NCBI GenBank assembly: GCA_902651635.1
Contig: CACRSC010000076.1
Span: 130,517 to 194,516 of the forward strand
Source of the DNA: Mastigamoeba balamuthi
Lineage: Eukaryota; Evosea; Mastigamoebida; Mastigamoebidae
Direction: 5' to 3'
DNA: 64,000 nt
Part shown: positions 1-11,288 of the stretch, piece by piece
Numbering within the stretch: position 1 is the first letter of the stretch
Layout of the letters: every line of letters begins with the position of its first letter
Translations under genes and position numbers: made by a program
The notes under the pieces: model-generated
What the model saw: only the letters and a program-made list of their open reading frames with translations
Database searches by the model: none
What the model was told of the DNA's origin: nothing

Positions 1-5
1 TAGTT

Positions 6-515
6 TTATAACGTAGCCTCCTCTGTGTGGAGCGTGTCTGTGAGTGCCTTGGTGTAAGTGGTAATGTACTGAGCCTTCTTCTTCTCGGTCTTCTCACCTT
101 GGAAGTTGAACACGTGGTCGGAATGAGCCGCAAAAGAGCCAACGACTGTGAGACAGATGAAGTAGAGAAGGAAGGCCAACGGGAAGCTCTTCACGTCCCA
201 CGGGAATGGAATGTATGAGAGAAGTGCATTGACATGATTGACAAGGTTGAAGATAGACCTGTAGAGATCCATTGGAGGTGGGCAGTCTGTTGTCTTTGAC
301 GCAAGGAAGGCAGACAGACGACCGCACACAGCCCTTGAACTTGGCCCCTCGTGGAAGATGATACACTGCACGAGCTCTTCCTTCTTCCCACTCACTCTCG
401 CCCCCAGACCACGGAGTACTACCTGCAGGTCGGCGTTCTTTATCTGCTTGAGCTTCTCAACTCTAGCAGCCAACTTCTCTTTGGCAACCTTGGCAACCTC
501 CTCTGTGTGGGAAGG
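6..515 (-). CDS. SAP-like domain plus membrane segment protein, 3' exon, hypothetical
   Basis: Open frame ending in a stop at the left edge. It begins just after a good acceptor (pyrimidine-rich tract then CAG at about 516-536, minus strand), so this is probably the last exon of a longer gene. The first 40 residues contain KLKQIKNADLQVVLRGLG followed by SGKKEELVQ, which fits the SAP helix-extension-helix pattern seen in chromatin or nucleic-acid binding proteins. Farther on is one strongly hydrophobic stretch (FPLAFLLYFICLTVVGSFAA), then a lysine-rich polar tail. SAP plus a membrane span would suit an inner-nuclear-membrane protein, but that is inference from two short signals. An unrecognised intron near 250-350 is possible. 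Upstream exons were not found in the AT-rich DNA to the right. Confidence 0.35.
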   Translation of the reverse strand, partial: PSHTEEVAKVAKEKLAARVEKLKQIKNADLQVVLRGLGARVSGKKEELVQCIIFHEGPSSRAVCGRLSAFLASKTTDCPPPMDLYRSIFNLVNHVNALLSYIPFPWDVKSFPLAFLLYFICLTVVGSFAAHSDHVFNFQGEKTEKKKAQYITTYTKALTDTLHTEEATL

Positions 516-1700
516 CTGAGACAGGGAAGAGAAAGGAAGAGAATACGAACTGAGAGAGAGAGAGAGAGCATGCGTGCTTCTTGCTTACTCCCTCCTTCGC
601 AGCTTGTGTTTGCTTCTCTGACTAAGATTCTGCCTCGTCAGCTGACTCTGGCAATAGAATTACATCGCCCCATTAGCATTATAACCGCTACTAGCCCAAA
701 TATGTGCACTAGTAGTGTAACAAGTGATGCATAGCACTGGGTTTAAAAATCTATAATGCTGAATATAGGTCACATGTAGCGCTGAAAGCACTATTAGTAA
801 TATGTAGTGCTATTTGGCACTAAATTTTGTGCAAAATTAGCGATTGAATCACTAAGTGCAGCAGCATAATTAGATATGCATTAGGACGAGGCTGATCAGA
901 GTAGCAAGCCCATCATTCTCATGACCATTAGTTCTTCCCTTTCTGAGGGCTCTTCTTCTGAAAATTTGATACTGCCTTTCCCTCTCTTCCTCTGCTCTCA
1001 TTCCCTTAGTCTTCATGCTCCTCTGAGACTCTCTTCTGTATCTGTTCTCTGATAACAATGCCGTGTTAAGCATATTTATTGTGTTTCACTTGGTTACATG
1101 TGCAGTACCAACATAGTGCCCAAACCGATGGCCTCTGGTACCCATAACACGTGGATACTGGAAAAAAGACCACCGAAAATTATAAACTGTATTTTCGCAC
1201 AGGAAAAGACATACCTGCAGGTACCCGCATGGGCCTACCTGCAGTTTTTATTGTGGTACTGTGGACCGGAAACGTTTTATGGGTTATGTACAGTCCTGGC
1301 CAACAGTTAATCGCAGAAACCATAGGTCTTTCGTTGGTATTGCCAACTTTATCAAAGGGAAAGTCCTGATGTCAGTAGGAGATGAAGTCTTCTTCTGCTT
1401 CTTTGATCAGATCGAGGGCAGCACTCTATGGAATTGGTTAGTGCATCTGCATTACTCTCATACAACTTCTTCTACTCTTTGATACAGGTAGGCATGTAGC
1501 TGTGGAACAGTTCTGAACTGTCTCTATGCCACCGTGGCCTTAAGGATACATACCTCAGACGCTTTCAATGGGGTTCAGGTCCAGGCTACTCTACTACCCC
1601 TGATTTTCTTGAAGGATTTTCCTAGTCAAAATCCGTCAACATGAGGGTTTCCTTTTTACCTTCTGCCCGGGGCTGAGTCTGGGCTCTTACATGAATCTCA
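516..1700. other. AT-rich spacer without a supportable gene
   Basis: Low-GC sequence with scattered AGTGCTA/TAGCACT words between about 740 and 870 and a short GA-rich run at 556-572. Short ORFs on both strands have no recognisable motif and no paralog elsewhere in the window. Confidence 0.4.
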
Positions 1701-1708
1701 ACATCGTT

Positions 1709-3177
1709 TTATACGCTGACAGTGGTGACAGAGAGTGTTGCCACACGGAGTTTGTGTTTAGCAAAGTAGTTGTCGCGGTACTGACGTCCTCGCTCAGCGG
1801 CAGCGTGGCTGCAGTACACCATCACCACCACCACTACCTGACCTGTGCCATTCCGTGCACCGAAGTCAGAAAGAGAGCATGTTTGTGTGATTGTTCGTGA
1901 GTGTGAGCACATATCGTGCGTGGAGTAACATAATAATTGAGAAGCAATTAACAGTGAAATGGGGGTCTTAGAAGGTGCGTACTGGGGAGGAGACGGAAGT
2001 TGCTTCTAATCCTGCCGGGTTCCTTGGTCTGGCTGGCTGTCGTCAGGTGGGAAATGGTCTCCTCCACGGGGTGCAGTGACAAGGAGACGTGCACCTCGAC
2101 GATCAGCGGCAGCCTCAGGGGTGACGGAACGCTCCGGAACATCAGCGAGTCGAGCGACGGGACATCCCGCGAGATGCGCACGAACTCGAGGAAAGACTGC
2201 GGCCTCGCCACAGCGCTCTTCAGAGAGCTGGCTGGCGCAGAGGACACCGGCCTGTCGTAGGGGAGGGCGCACACTGCCCTGTTGTGGCACCTCCTGTTGC
2301 GCGACGACACGCTGAACGGGGGGCTCATGAGCACAGTGCCCCCGACGTTTGCCATCAGCACCAGCCTGCTCTCGTCCGTGTGGCTGCATGTCCCAAAAAA
2401 GGCTTATGAGACTGCCGTAAACAACAGGCAGAAGGAAAATCGAACGCACTTGCAGACGAGTCTCACTGCGAACTGCAAGCGGTCTGAGAGCGCTTCGTGT
2501 GCTGAAGCGAAAGCCTCCTTGAGTGCCTCGATTTCGATGATTTTCGGGCAGTGTCTGCACACCGCTTCTACACACACGGCGGAAGAAAAAACCGGTACGT
2601 GAGCGCCCGATTCGGTGGGTGCTGCACGCGCACTCTCGAGAGAATTTTGGTGGTAGAGCAGAGCCCCGGCGCCAGCTGTGTACATGTCTGCGATGGTCAG
2701 CGACCGTTTCTGCCTCCACTTGGCCGACACGGTGATGCACATCTGGCGGGGATACGCGGAAAAACGGTCAGAGCAAGCAGGCACGAGAAAGACACGCACG
2801 AGCTTCTCGCGGTCGCTGCAGGCGATGTCCTCAAAAGAGAGAACAATTGCCGGGGGGCCGTCCACGTGCTCCTGAGTGGTCCAGAACCGCATCGATGCCC
2901 GGGATAGTTAGTTATTAGGTGTGTGCAGGAATCGTCTGGCTGCGTACAGTTTCACGGGGCAGAACCGACTCGCAGTATTCTTCTGAGACAAGGGCAGGCA
3001 TCATTTCCGCCATGCTGCTGTTGAGCAGTGGCGCGCTGGTACCTGGGGGGGTGCCACAACGTGCACAGCGTGTTAAATTGTGCACCTGGAAAAATCAAGT
3101 GGGTCTGTTGATCCCCGGACCGAAATATGCACTTCCACAGAGTAACCATGAAACGTCGGCAGAAAGGGATAAATCCA
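1709..3177 (-). CDS. Unrecognised tandem gene family, copy 1
   Basis: Multi-exon minus-strand gene, the left-most of four related copies. Conserved exons in order: a block with HNLTRCARCG and MAEMMPALVSEEYCESVLP (about 3090-2940); IVLSFEDIACSDREKL, ending at a GTGCGT donor; MCITVSAKWRQKRSLTIADM (from about 2744), a strand/turn-rich block; a CxxC block, AVCRHCPKIIEIEAL; HTDESRLVLMANVGG and SPPFSVSSRNRR, then a long block ending RSNFRLLP (2385-1975); and a last exon VVVVVMVYC with YRDNYFAKHK (1835-1709). All joins keep frame. I recognise no family. The LVLMANVGG...PPFSVSSRNRR pattern is faintly like Ig-fold DNA-binding regions of transcription factors, which is a weak hint only. Copy-to-copy conservation of exons and splice phases is the main evidence that this is a gene. 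The start (ATG at 3177) is by analogy with copy 4. Confidence 0.6.
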
Positions 3178-3632
3178 TTTTGTTGATAAATACTTGATAT
3201 CTGCCCACTTGTGTATGTTTGCCAAAGAAGCAGAGGGTGGTTTCTACGAGGGGCTTCAATACTCCAAGAATGGGAAAGAAAAATCAAACAAACAAGGGCA
3301 GAAATCGTGCTGAACCTTCACGCTGTGGGAGGGTTGTCCTTTTCTCTCAAATTTAATACAACGTTCCGCCTAAGGTTTGCGGTTTTTCACAGGTTTTCGC
3401 GGATATCGTGCTCTAAACAAGTTTGTTAGAGTTGTCGCGGTACCAGAGACTTGCCTGTCCCAACAAACATCCATTGGACAGCAATCACAGGGGTGAAGGA
3501 CCTTCGCCGTAGCGGCCAGTGCCGTTTCATGGCACCATGAGAGCACCATGAATCTAGTCGGACAAGGCTGACGAAACGTTGGCAAATTGTAAGGGCACAT
3601 TGCTCACATCTTGCATCACTCCGAAGCGCATT

Positions 3633-4766
3633 ATGCTCACCATCAACGCCCTCACCAATAACTTCCGCATGCCCTGCGGCCTCACCAGTTTTGCCGAGCT
3701 CATGCCCTTCGCCCGCGACCTCGCGAACTGCCTCTCCCTGACGATGCTCATCGTCTGCGCGGCGTCGGCCCTGGTGGTACCGGTCAGAACTGACTCGGTC
3801 CTCGCGCGCATCGTGGCCGAGTTCGTCTTGCTTAAGCTCTTCGTCCACTTCGCGGCGGTCGACGACCAGTTCCACGGCTTCCTCGAGACGTGCGTGGAGC
3901 CCACGATTCTCGCCGCAGTGCCCTGCCTGCTCAGATTCGTGGCGCCCGCGTTTCTCGGCCCCGCCGCTTTCTGGACCCTCACAGGTGTGAGCTTCCTACT
4001 CACCCCCTGCTCGCCTGTGACTCCATTGGTTCTCTTCGATTCGAATTTACACTCGTACCACATTCAACGACTCGGTAATTTGAACATCCAGTGATTGCGC
4101 TGTTCCTCGAGGTCGAGATCAGTGGGACTGTGCACGTACTATACGCGCGGGCGCAGAGGACGGTGCGCGTGGAGGATGCGCCCGGAAGCTACTTTCTGAT
4201 CGCCCTGGGCATCACCATGCTTGTCCTCTGCGCGTACGTGGCCGAAGTAGACCGCAGCGCGAGGATCACCGAGCTGGAGTTGCACGCGGTCCGCATCGAG
4301 CTTGCGAGGCGCGAGAGGGCCGCGGCGATGGAGCAGAGAGAGGTGCTGCAGCGCCAGATTGAGGAACTCGGGTACATCGCGCGGAACAGCCCCTCGTGGA
4401 CCGCTGGACGTGGGCTCGTATCCGGGAGCTGTGCAGCCAGATGGGTCGGGTGTCCAGATCGATCTACGAGCTCGAAGCGGACGCGGCCCTGGAGGACCAG
4501 AGAGCCCGTGCGGCCGAGAACAGCATCGAGGAGGTCCAGCAGGACGCCAGGCACCTCGACCACCTGATCGGCAAGCGTAGCTGGAGCTGCAGGCAGCGGA
4601 GTACGAGGAGCGCCTGTGGCAGGAGCGTCTGGACGTGCTGGAGGAGAGCCAGGTGGCCCGCACAGCATCCGCCCAGCAGGAGCCGTCTACGCACGCCAGC
4701 GGCAACACAAAGCCCGCGAAGACCGAAGGCGACAACAAGGAGACGCCGGGTCTCCTCCCCAGATGA
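3633..4766 (+). CDS. Multi-pass membrane protein with C-terminal coiled coil, two frame slips
   Basis: Exon 1 (ATG at 3633; an in-frame upstream TTG-rich extension is possible) encodes three or four hydrophobic segments around LANCLSLTMLIVCAASALVV and PTILAAVPCLLRFVAPAFLG. It ends WTLT at about 3985; a 105-nt intron (GTGTGAGC...CATCCAG) restores frame into VIALFLEVEISG and another span, FLIALGITMLVLCAYVAEVD. A charged heptad-rich coiled coil follows (ELELHAVRIELARRERAAAM). The coil then continues in a second frame (RIRELCSQMGRVSRSIYELE, from about 4400) and a third (LELQAAEYEERLWQERLDVL, from about 4580), ending in a stop at 4764. The slips at about 4395 and 4575 leave coiled-coil character in all three frames, so assembly indels or recent pseudogenisation are both possible. 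It lies head-on between copies 1 and 2 of the minus-strand family. Function unknown. Confidence 0.55.
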
Positions 4767-4885
4767 CTGTGTTGCACCACAAACCCGTCGCTGACGGAAG
4801 AGAATGTACCATCCACTTCATTTGAGTGTTACAATTTCACCTACGGGTATGGGTGGGTCCTCCAGGCAAGAGCCTCATAACGGAT

Positions 4886-6277
4886 TTATACACTCAGAGT
4901 TGTAATGGAGAGCATTTGCATGCGGAGTTTGTGTGTTGCAAAGTAGTTGTCGCGGTATTGAAACCCTCGCTGGGCCGCAGTGTGGTCGCAGAACACCATC
5001 ACCACCACGACAACGTGACCTGTGTCATGACCCCATCAAGAGTTTGTTAGAGGGTGTGGGTATGGAGAAGAGCATACTGGGGAGGAGACGGAAGTTGCTT
5101 CTAATCCTGCCGGGGACCTTGTCCTGGTTGGTTGTCATCAGGTGCCACATGGTCTCCTCCACGGAGTGCAGTGACAAGGAGACGTGCACCTCGACGACAA
5201 GCGGCAGCCGCAGGGGCGACGGCACGCTCCGGAACATCAGCGACTCGAGTGACGGGACATCCTGCGGGATGCGCGCGAACTCGAGAAACGACTGCGGCCT
5301 CGCCACAGCGCTCTTCAGAGAGCTGGCTGGCGCAGAGGACACCGGCCTGTCGTAGGGAAGGGCGCGTGCTGCCTTTTTGTGGCATCTCCTATTGCGCGAC
5401 GACACGCTGAACGGGGTGCTCATGAACACAGTGCCCCCGACGTTTGCCATCAGCACCAGCCTGCTCTCTTCGGTGTGGCTGCATGTCCAGATGTGGGTGG
5501 TTTAAGTAACACCAGCAAGAAATTGGGAGGGAAAGAAATGCACTTGCAGACGAGTCTCACTGCGAACTGAAAGCGCTCTGAAAGCGCGTCGTGCGATGCG
5601 GAGTAAGCCTCCGCGAGTGCCTCGATTTCGATGATTTTCGGGCAGTGTCTGCACACCGCTTCTACACAAATGGCGGATGGAAATAACCGGTACGTGAGTG
5701 CCCGATTCGGTGGGGCGGTGCTGCACGCGCACCCTCGAGAGAATTTTGGTGGTAGAGCTTAGCCCCGGCGCCAGCCGCGCACACATCGGCGACAGAGAGC
5801 GAGCGATTCTGCCTCCACTTGGCCGACGCGGTGATGCACATCTGGCGTAGGCACGGCCCGAAACCCAGTTAGAGATCAAGATGCGAGGAAGGCACGCACA
5901 AGCTTCTCGCGGTCGCTGCAGGCGATGCCCTCAAAAGAGAGAACGATCGTTGGCGGACCGTCTACACGCTCCTGAGTGGCGTGGCCCGGAACCGCACAGT
6001 TGTCCGAGAAAGCTCGTTATGTGTGACACACAGGTAATTGTCGGGGCCTCTAACCGATTTCTGGAGCAGAACCGACTCGAAGTACTCCCTCGAGACAAGG
6101 GCAGGCAACATGTCGGCCATGCTGCTGGACGGCGAGCGCGCTACGAGTGCGGGCGGACCTCAACGTACGCAGCGTGATTTACTGTGCACCTGGAAAAATC
6201 AAGAGTGGGTCTGTTTTTTCCCCGCACGGAATATGCACTTTCAGCAAACAAACGTCGCCAGAAAAGGACCAATCCAT
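4886..6277 (-). CDS. Unrecognised tandem gene family, copy 2
   Basis: Same exon order as copy 1: MADMLPALVSREYFESVLLQ, a DREKL exon with a GTGCGT donor (the intron has an in-frame TGA, supporting a real intron), MCIT exon, CRHCPKIIEIEAL exon, HTDES exon with PFSVSSRNRRC and a last exon VVVVVMVFCDH ending LSITTLSV. The first exon reads MDWSFSGDVCLLK before a GTGCAT donor. The following exon begins VHSKSRCVR, where copy 1 has a second cysteine but this copy has TGA. Copy 2 is therefore either a pseudogene or uses a later acceptor. Remaining exons are well conserved with copy 1, pointing to recent duplication. Function unknown. Confidence 0.5.
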
Positions 6278-6458
6278 TTCATTGATATAAACTTGATATT
6301 TACCTTGTGCGTTGGGGTCATCCGAAACAGGAAACCGTGTTCTTACTCTGCGTGGGATGCTCTTCATGACAACCTTGATGGTACTATTTGAAAGCCCTGC
6401 CATTATCGGGTATGTGAGGGGTGCTGGGTGTGCTGTGCGCTGTTGTTGAAATGAGAAT

Positions 6459-7880
6459 TCAAAATACGCGGACATTCGTTACAGAGAGGAGTGCCATGTG
6501 AATGTTGTGTGCAGAGAAATAGCTCTCGCGGAACACGGAGCCTCTGGCAGCAGCCCCGCTGTCGCAGTACACCATCACCACGACAACGACATTACCTGAG
6601 CCACGCACACGGAACCTTGTTAGTTGCAGGCCACCAATATGGACTCGCACGTGGGAGTATCCGGAAGCTGCTTCTTATCCTCCCAGGAACCGTGGCCTGG
6701 CACCCCTGCTCCAGGAAGCACTCCGTGGTCTGCGTGGGCATCAGCGACACGGACATGTGCACCTCTACGGTCATCGGGAGACTCAGAGGTGACGGCACGC
6801 TCTTGAACAGCAGCGACTCGAGTGACGGAACCTTCGGAGGTATCTGGACGAACTCGAGGAACGACTGTGGTCGCCCGGCTCTTACCAGAGAGCCCGCAGG
6901 CGCCGAGGTCACCGGCCTGTCGTACGGTACTCCCCCGGTAGCCCTTCTGTGGCGCCTGATGCGCGACGACACGCTGAACGGGGTACTCATGATCACAGCT
7001 CCTCCCACGTCTGTCATCAGCACCAGCTTGGCCTCGTCTGTGTGGCTGCACGAGATTACTGTGTGAACCGCGGAAATGCCCCCCCGGAAGACTCTTGCAC
7101 GGAGAGCGGAAATGGGGCTCACATGCAGGCGAGTCTCACGGAGAATTGAAAGATCTCGGGGGCCCAGCCGCTACGGGGAACGTTGCCTGTCGCAGTGTAC
7201 GTCTCCTCGAGTGCCTCGACCTCGAGGATTTTCGGGCACAGTGGACACACTGCCTCTGTGGAATGGTGAATCGGCGTCCGAGGCATCGCCACCACGCACT
7301 ATGGAGCGATGCTTGGCGGCGCAAAGAGGCCCCAGTTCCAGCTGCGCGCACGTCCTCGATCGAGAGGCAGCGGCTCTGCCTCCAATCCGGCGAAACGGTG
7401 ATGCACATCTGAACGCGAAGAAAGCCCCGTCAGACAGCTCAAGGGGACAGAAGGACTACGAACGAGCATCTCCCTATCACTGCAGGCAATTGCCGCGAAC
7501 GATAACACCATCGCTGGGCCGTCAGAGCGCACCTATTTGGCCAGAATCGCAACGGTAGGTGGGGGCCGTTAGATGCCTGGTGAGGGAAGGACAGCTCACT
7601 GCGGCACAGGGCAACACTGACTGAAGGTACTTCTCCGACACAACTGCGGGCAGTAGACCGTCCATCCGGCAGGTGATCCAACACAGTGCCCGTAATTCTC
7701 AAGCCCCAAGGGGACCACAGGAAAAATGACCGAGGTGGTCTCCGCACAGGCGCTAACGATACTGTGAGGCTGTGGGGGGAAAACTGATACACCTCCCCAA
7801 CACTGGTAGATATCTCGGAAAAAACGACGGAAATGGAGCAATCCAATTCAATGATAAGGAGTGAATAACCCCCTTGTCCG
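6459..7880 (-). CDS. Unrecognised tandem gene family, copy 3
   Basis: Divergent copy. Recognisable exons are MDGLLPAVVSEKYLQSVLP (about 7665-7610), AIACSDREML ending at a GTTCGT donor, the MCIT exon, a CPKILEVEAL-like exon, SHTDEAKLVLMTDVGG with PFSVSSRIRRHRR, and the final VVVVVMVYCDS exon with FRESYFSAHN. The position matching the start Met of the other copies is TTG (IELDCSIS), so the true start is uncertain or the copy is compromised. It is about equally distant from copies 1, 2 and 4, suggesting an older duplication than the copy 1/copy 2 pair. Function unknown. Confidence 0.5.
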
Positions 7881-7995
7881 TCTGCCGTGTGAGGGAATTG
7901 AGGAAAACTCAGGAGTTGCACATTTTCTGCGGTGACACAGGCGCACCCAATCCTCGCAGCTCATCGGGGGGAAAAAAGAGACACACGAGTGACAA

Positions 7996-9542
7996 CTATA
8001 CACGAACGCTCGTTAACGACACGGAGAGCAGAACCACTTGAATCCCGTGGGAGGCGATGTAGCTCTCACGATACTCGGAGCCCTGGAGTGCAGCCGACTT
8101 GTCGCAGTACACCATCACCACCACAACTACGTTGCCTGTCACCCCACCCACAAGGCCTCAGCGTCTCTGAAGACATGACAGGGAGTGATCCCCCGCACCG
8201 GGTAGTATGCGGAAGCTGCTCCTGATCCTTCCGAGCACCTTGGCCTCGCTGAGGCTCGCCAGGTGGCGCGCCGTCGATTCCACGGGGGTCAACCACATGG
8301 AAACCGTTACCTCGACGACCAGGGGCAGCCGCAGGGCCGGCGGCACGCTCTTGAACAGCAGAGACTCGAGTGACGGGACGTCCCGCGGGATGCGCACGAA
8401 GTCGAGGAACGACTGCGGACGTTCCCTGCTCGCCAGAGAGCTGGCGGGCGCGGTGGACACCGGCCTGTCGTAGGGGACCGCGGCCTCGGCCTTTCTGTGA
8501 TGCCTCCTGATGCGCGACGACACGCCGAACGGAGCGCTCATGAGCATGGTTCCCCCGACCCCTGCCATCAGCACCAACTTGTTCTCGTCCGTGTGCCTAC
8601 AGAGGGCCAGCCGCAGGCGGTCAGCCCTTTTCTGGGATGCGGGAAACCCATCGCGCAAGGGGTGAGAGGGAGTGCCCACCTGCAGACGAGTCTCACAGTG
8701 AACTGAAAGCACTCGAGAACCAGTTCGGGAGCGCTCTCGCCCGGCGGATTGGCGTATACCTCCTCGAGTGCCTCAATTTCGATTATCTTCGGGCATTGTC
8801 TGCACACCGCTTCTACACAAACCGTGGAAGAAAGCCGGTAGGTTGAGTACCGCATCGGTGAGGACAGGGCTTAGCGCACTCTGAAGCGAGGTTTGCCGGT
8901 AGAGTGTAGCTCCTGTGCCTGCAACGCGCATGTCTGCGAGCGCCATCGAGTGGCTGTGCCTCCACTGCGCCGACGTGGCGATGCACATCTGCGAACAATC
9001 GGCGACGGTTTGCCAGAGCCGGAAAAACGGACGAGGCGAGGGCACGGGCTGCTGCTCACGAGCTTTGTCCCGTCGCTGTAGGAGATGTCTGTGAACGAGA
9101 GCACCATCGCGGGCCCCTCCAGATGCCTGCACCCCTGCGAAGGGATAAGCGGTTGGCCAGAATGGGTTCCCGAGTCCTCACCGAGCCACGGGGCAGAACG
9201 GTCTTGATGTACTCGGCTGACACGAGGGCGGGTGACATGCCTGCCATTCTGCCCCGGTTTATGGGCGCTGACTCTGCCGGCCACACGTACCACTTCAGCG
9301 CACTTCACACACTCAGCTTCACGATTGCAATTACGAAAAAATGCTACAAACAAGAAATTAGGGGCTGTGGTTCTTTTATCCGCACTTGGTAGTTCCTTGA
9401 GCATTGCAGAGGGCGGTCTCTGTTCGACCGGCAGTAGCTTCAGATGTGTGGCACACAGCGTCCGGGGTGCGGTGCCTGCCAGCAAGAGGCCAGCAAGAAT
9501 CGACACAGGCAGGAAAAGGCACCAATCCATTTCGTTGATCAT
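7996..9542 (-). CDS. Unrecognised tandem gene family, copy 4
   Basis: The copy with the clearest N-terminus: ATG at 9542 (or 9530) opens MINEMDWCLFLPVSILAGLL, which reads as a signal peptide or anchor. Later exons: MAGMSPALVSAEYIKTVLP; VLSFTDISYSDGTKL, ending at GTGAGC; MCIATSAQWRHSHSMALADM after a TTCGCAG acceptor; CRQCPKIIEIEALEEVY; HTDENKLVLMAGVGG with PFGVSSRIRRHHRK; and a last exon VVVVVMVYCDKSAAL ending LLSVSLTSVRV before TAG at 7996. Splice phases match the other copies. If the N-terminal segment is a real signal peptide, the family is secreted or membrane-bound, which argues against a transcription-factor role. The junction between the first exon and the MAGM exon is not resolved. Confidence 0.55.
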
Positions 9543-9886
9543 TCCTTGATAACGCGCCCTCACAGCATTTGTTGCCTATACGGTAAAAGCCAAGGGTGTG
9601 CGGGCATAGAAAGAGAGAAAGTGCACTTAAACTTGCAAATTTCCGTTTTTGCACGGAGCATTCTCCTCGTGGTTGTGCTTTGTCTGCCGTTTTTCTGCAC
9701 CTCTAGAGCCTGGTGATCCCATGGTGAACTCACAATCAATTTGTGTCTCGACTGTCCCTCACAACAAGGACTTATTTGCCCTTCGGCAGGCACGACCCAC
9801 GGCCAAACAGCAAGATCCCAGATGGGAAGTCCTCCACATGAGCATTGACAGTGTTGTGTGCATTCTGGTGAGAAAAAAACCTCACC

Positions 9887-11288
9887 TCAGGTAACAATGG
9901 AGATCACCACAAGGAGAGTGCACAGCATTGAACGCAGCAAAAAACCCCCCGTTGCTGACGCTCGCGAGTCCAGGGGTTGAGACCTCGATAGGGTCATTCC
10001 CCGTGAAGTTGGCAGAGCTGGCAGCGCCAGAGCCCGCCTGCCCAGGAGCAACACAGGGGCGAGGACACTCGTTGGCAGTGGCAGCGACTAGGGCATGGCT
10101 GCACTGGTACGACAGCTTCTTGCCACTCTGAACTACACCGTTCATGTAGATGCCACAGGGACTCTTGGCGTCGCAGAGGAAGCTGCCAGCAGTCTGGGGG
10201 TTTGTGCTCCTGATGTTCACGAAGTTGACGTTGCTGACCTTGAATGTGCCACCCGATGGCTTGGCGCTACTCTGCGTGTAGAACATGTTCACCTCCAGTG
10301 TCTCCTGGACACTGTTGAGCACGAGGTCCTGGAAGTGCACGTTGGACAGCGAGCCTCCGCAGCCCTGGACTGTCTTGATGCGTGGTCCGCAGGTGGTCCC
10401 CGAGAAGTTGACCCGCTGGACAACAATGTCCGAGATCTGCTCAGTGCAGAGCGAGCCGATGGAGGCACCGTGGCCGTTTCCGAACAGGCAGTCCTCGACA
10501 AGGACCTTGCTCGAGTGGATTGCAACGTTGTCGTCTCCCACACTGATGTCGCTGTCATGCACTGAAAAGCCACAAGAGTGGCAGTGAGTTATGGGAGGTG
10601 AGAGTGGTGATAAGAGAATTGGATTGTTCAGAAACTCAGGCCTACAGAAGAAGTTGTCGCCATGGACGTCGATTCCATCGGTGTTGTGCGACGGGTTGGC
10701 GATGCCCGTCGAGGGCGGAGCGCGCAGCGTGATGCCGAAGATCTCGGTGTTGCTCGAGTACATCTCCAGGCAGTGGTACGGGCAGTCCTTGACCGTGATG
10801 CCCGTGACGATCAACGTGTCGGTGTTGTGCGGGTACAGCGTCGTCGGGCGGAAGCTGTTCCTGAGGTTTGCCCACCAGACAGCGCCCTGGCCGTCTATGG
10901 TGCCCCTGCCCGTGATGGCCACGTTGGAATTGGCGGGGATGGTGATGGCAGCCTTGAGGTTGGAGGGCCAGCTCTTGTAGTCGTTGGAGATGAGGAGGGT
11001 GCCCTCGATGTTGAGCTCCGTGTGGTCCCCGTTGATCGAGATGCCCTTGATCAGGAACGTCCTTCCCGCGGGAATCACAACGACTCCGCCGCCAGCGCCC
11101 TGGGCAGCGTCGAGGGCCTTCTGGATCGCTGCGCTGTCGTCTGTGGTGCCGTCTCCGCGAGCCCCGTACTGGGTGACGTTGAAAAAGGCGTCGCCGACTG
11201 TGACAGCGACGTACTTGCCCTTGATCACTTTGCTCTCCGCGCACGAAGCACAGAGGACCAACAGCACAACGCACGCACTCCACTCCAT
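9887..11288 (-). CDS. GH28 polygalacturonase, GPI-anchored type (paralog 1)
   Basis: Secreted pectin depolymerase of glycoside hydrolase family 28 (endo- or exo-polygalacturonase; specificity not readable). Signal peptide MEWSACVVLLVLCASCAES, then the right-handed beta-helix with all four GH28 motifs: HNTDGID, VGDDNVAI (Asp pair), GNGHGASIGS and GPRIKT. One intron (10562-10645, 84 nt, donor GTAGGC) is in frame with no stop, so an unspliced reading also looks open; its position matches the intron of every paralog. The frame runs to a stop at 9882 with a polar tail. In the +1 frame after the G6/T6 run at about 9939-9950 the tail reads GGFLLRSMLCTLLVVISIVT and stops at 9887, very like the hydrophobic GPI-signal ends of paralogs 2 and 4. 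One indel in that homopolymer, in the assembly or the genome, probably hides the true C-terminus. Confidence 0.9.

Noticed and set aside
1818-1842. CACCATCACCACCACCAC run resembling a vector His-tag (also at 4996, 6568 and 8107)
   Set aside because: It is the antisense of the conserved VVVVVMVYC last exon in all four family copies, not vector sequence.
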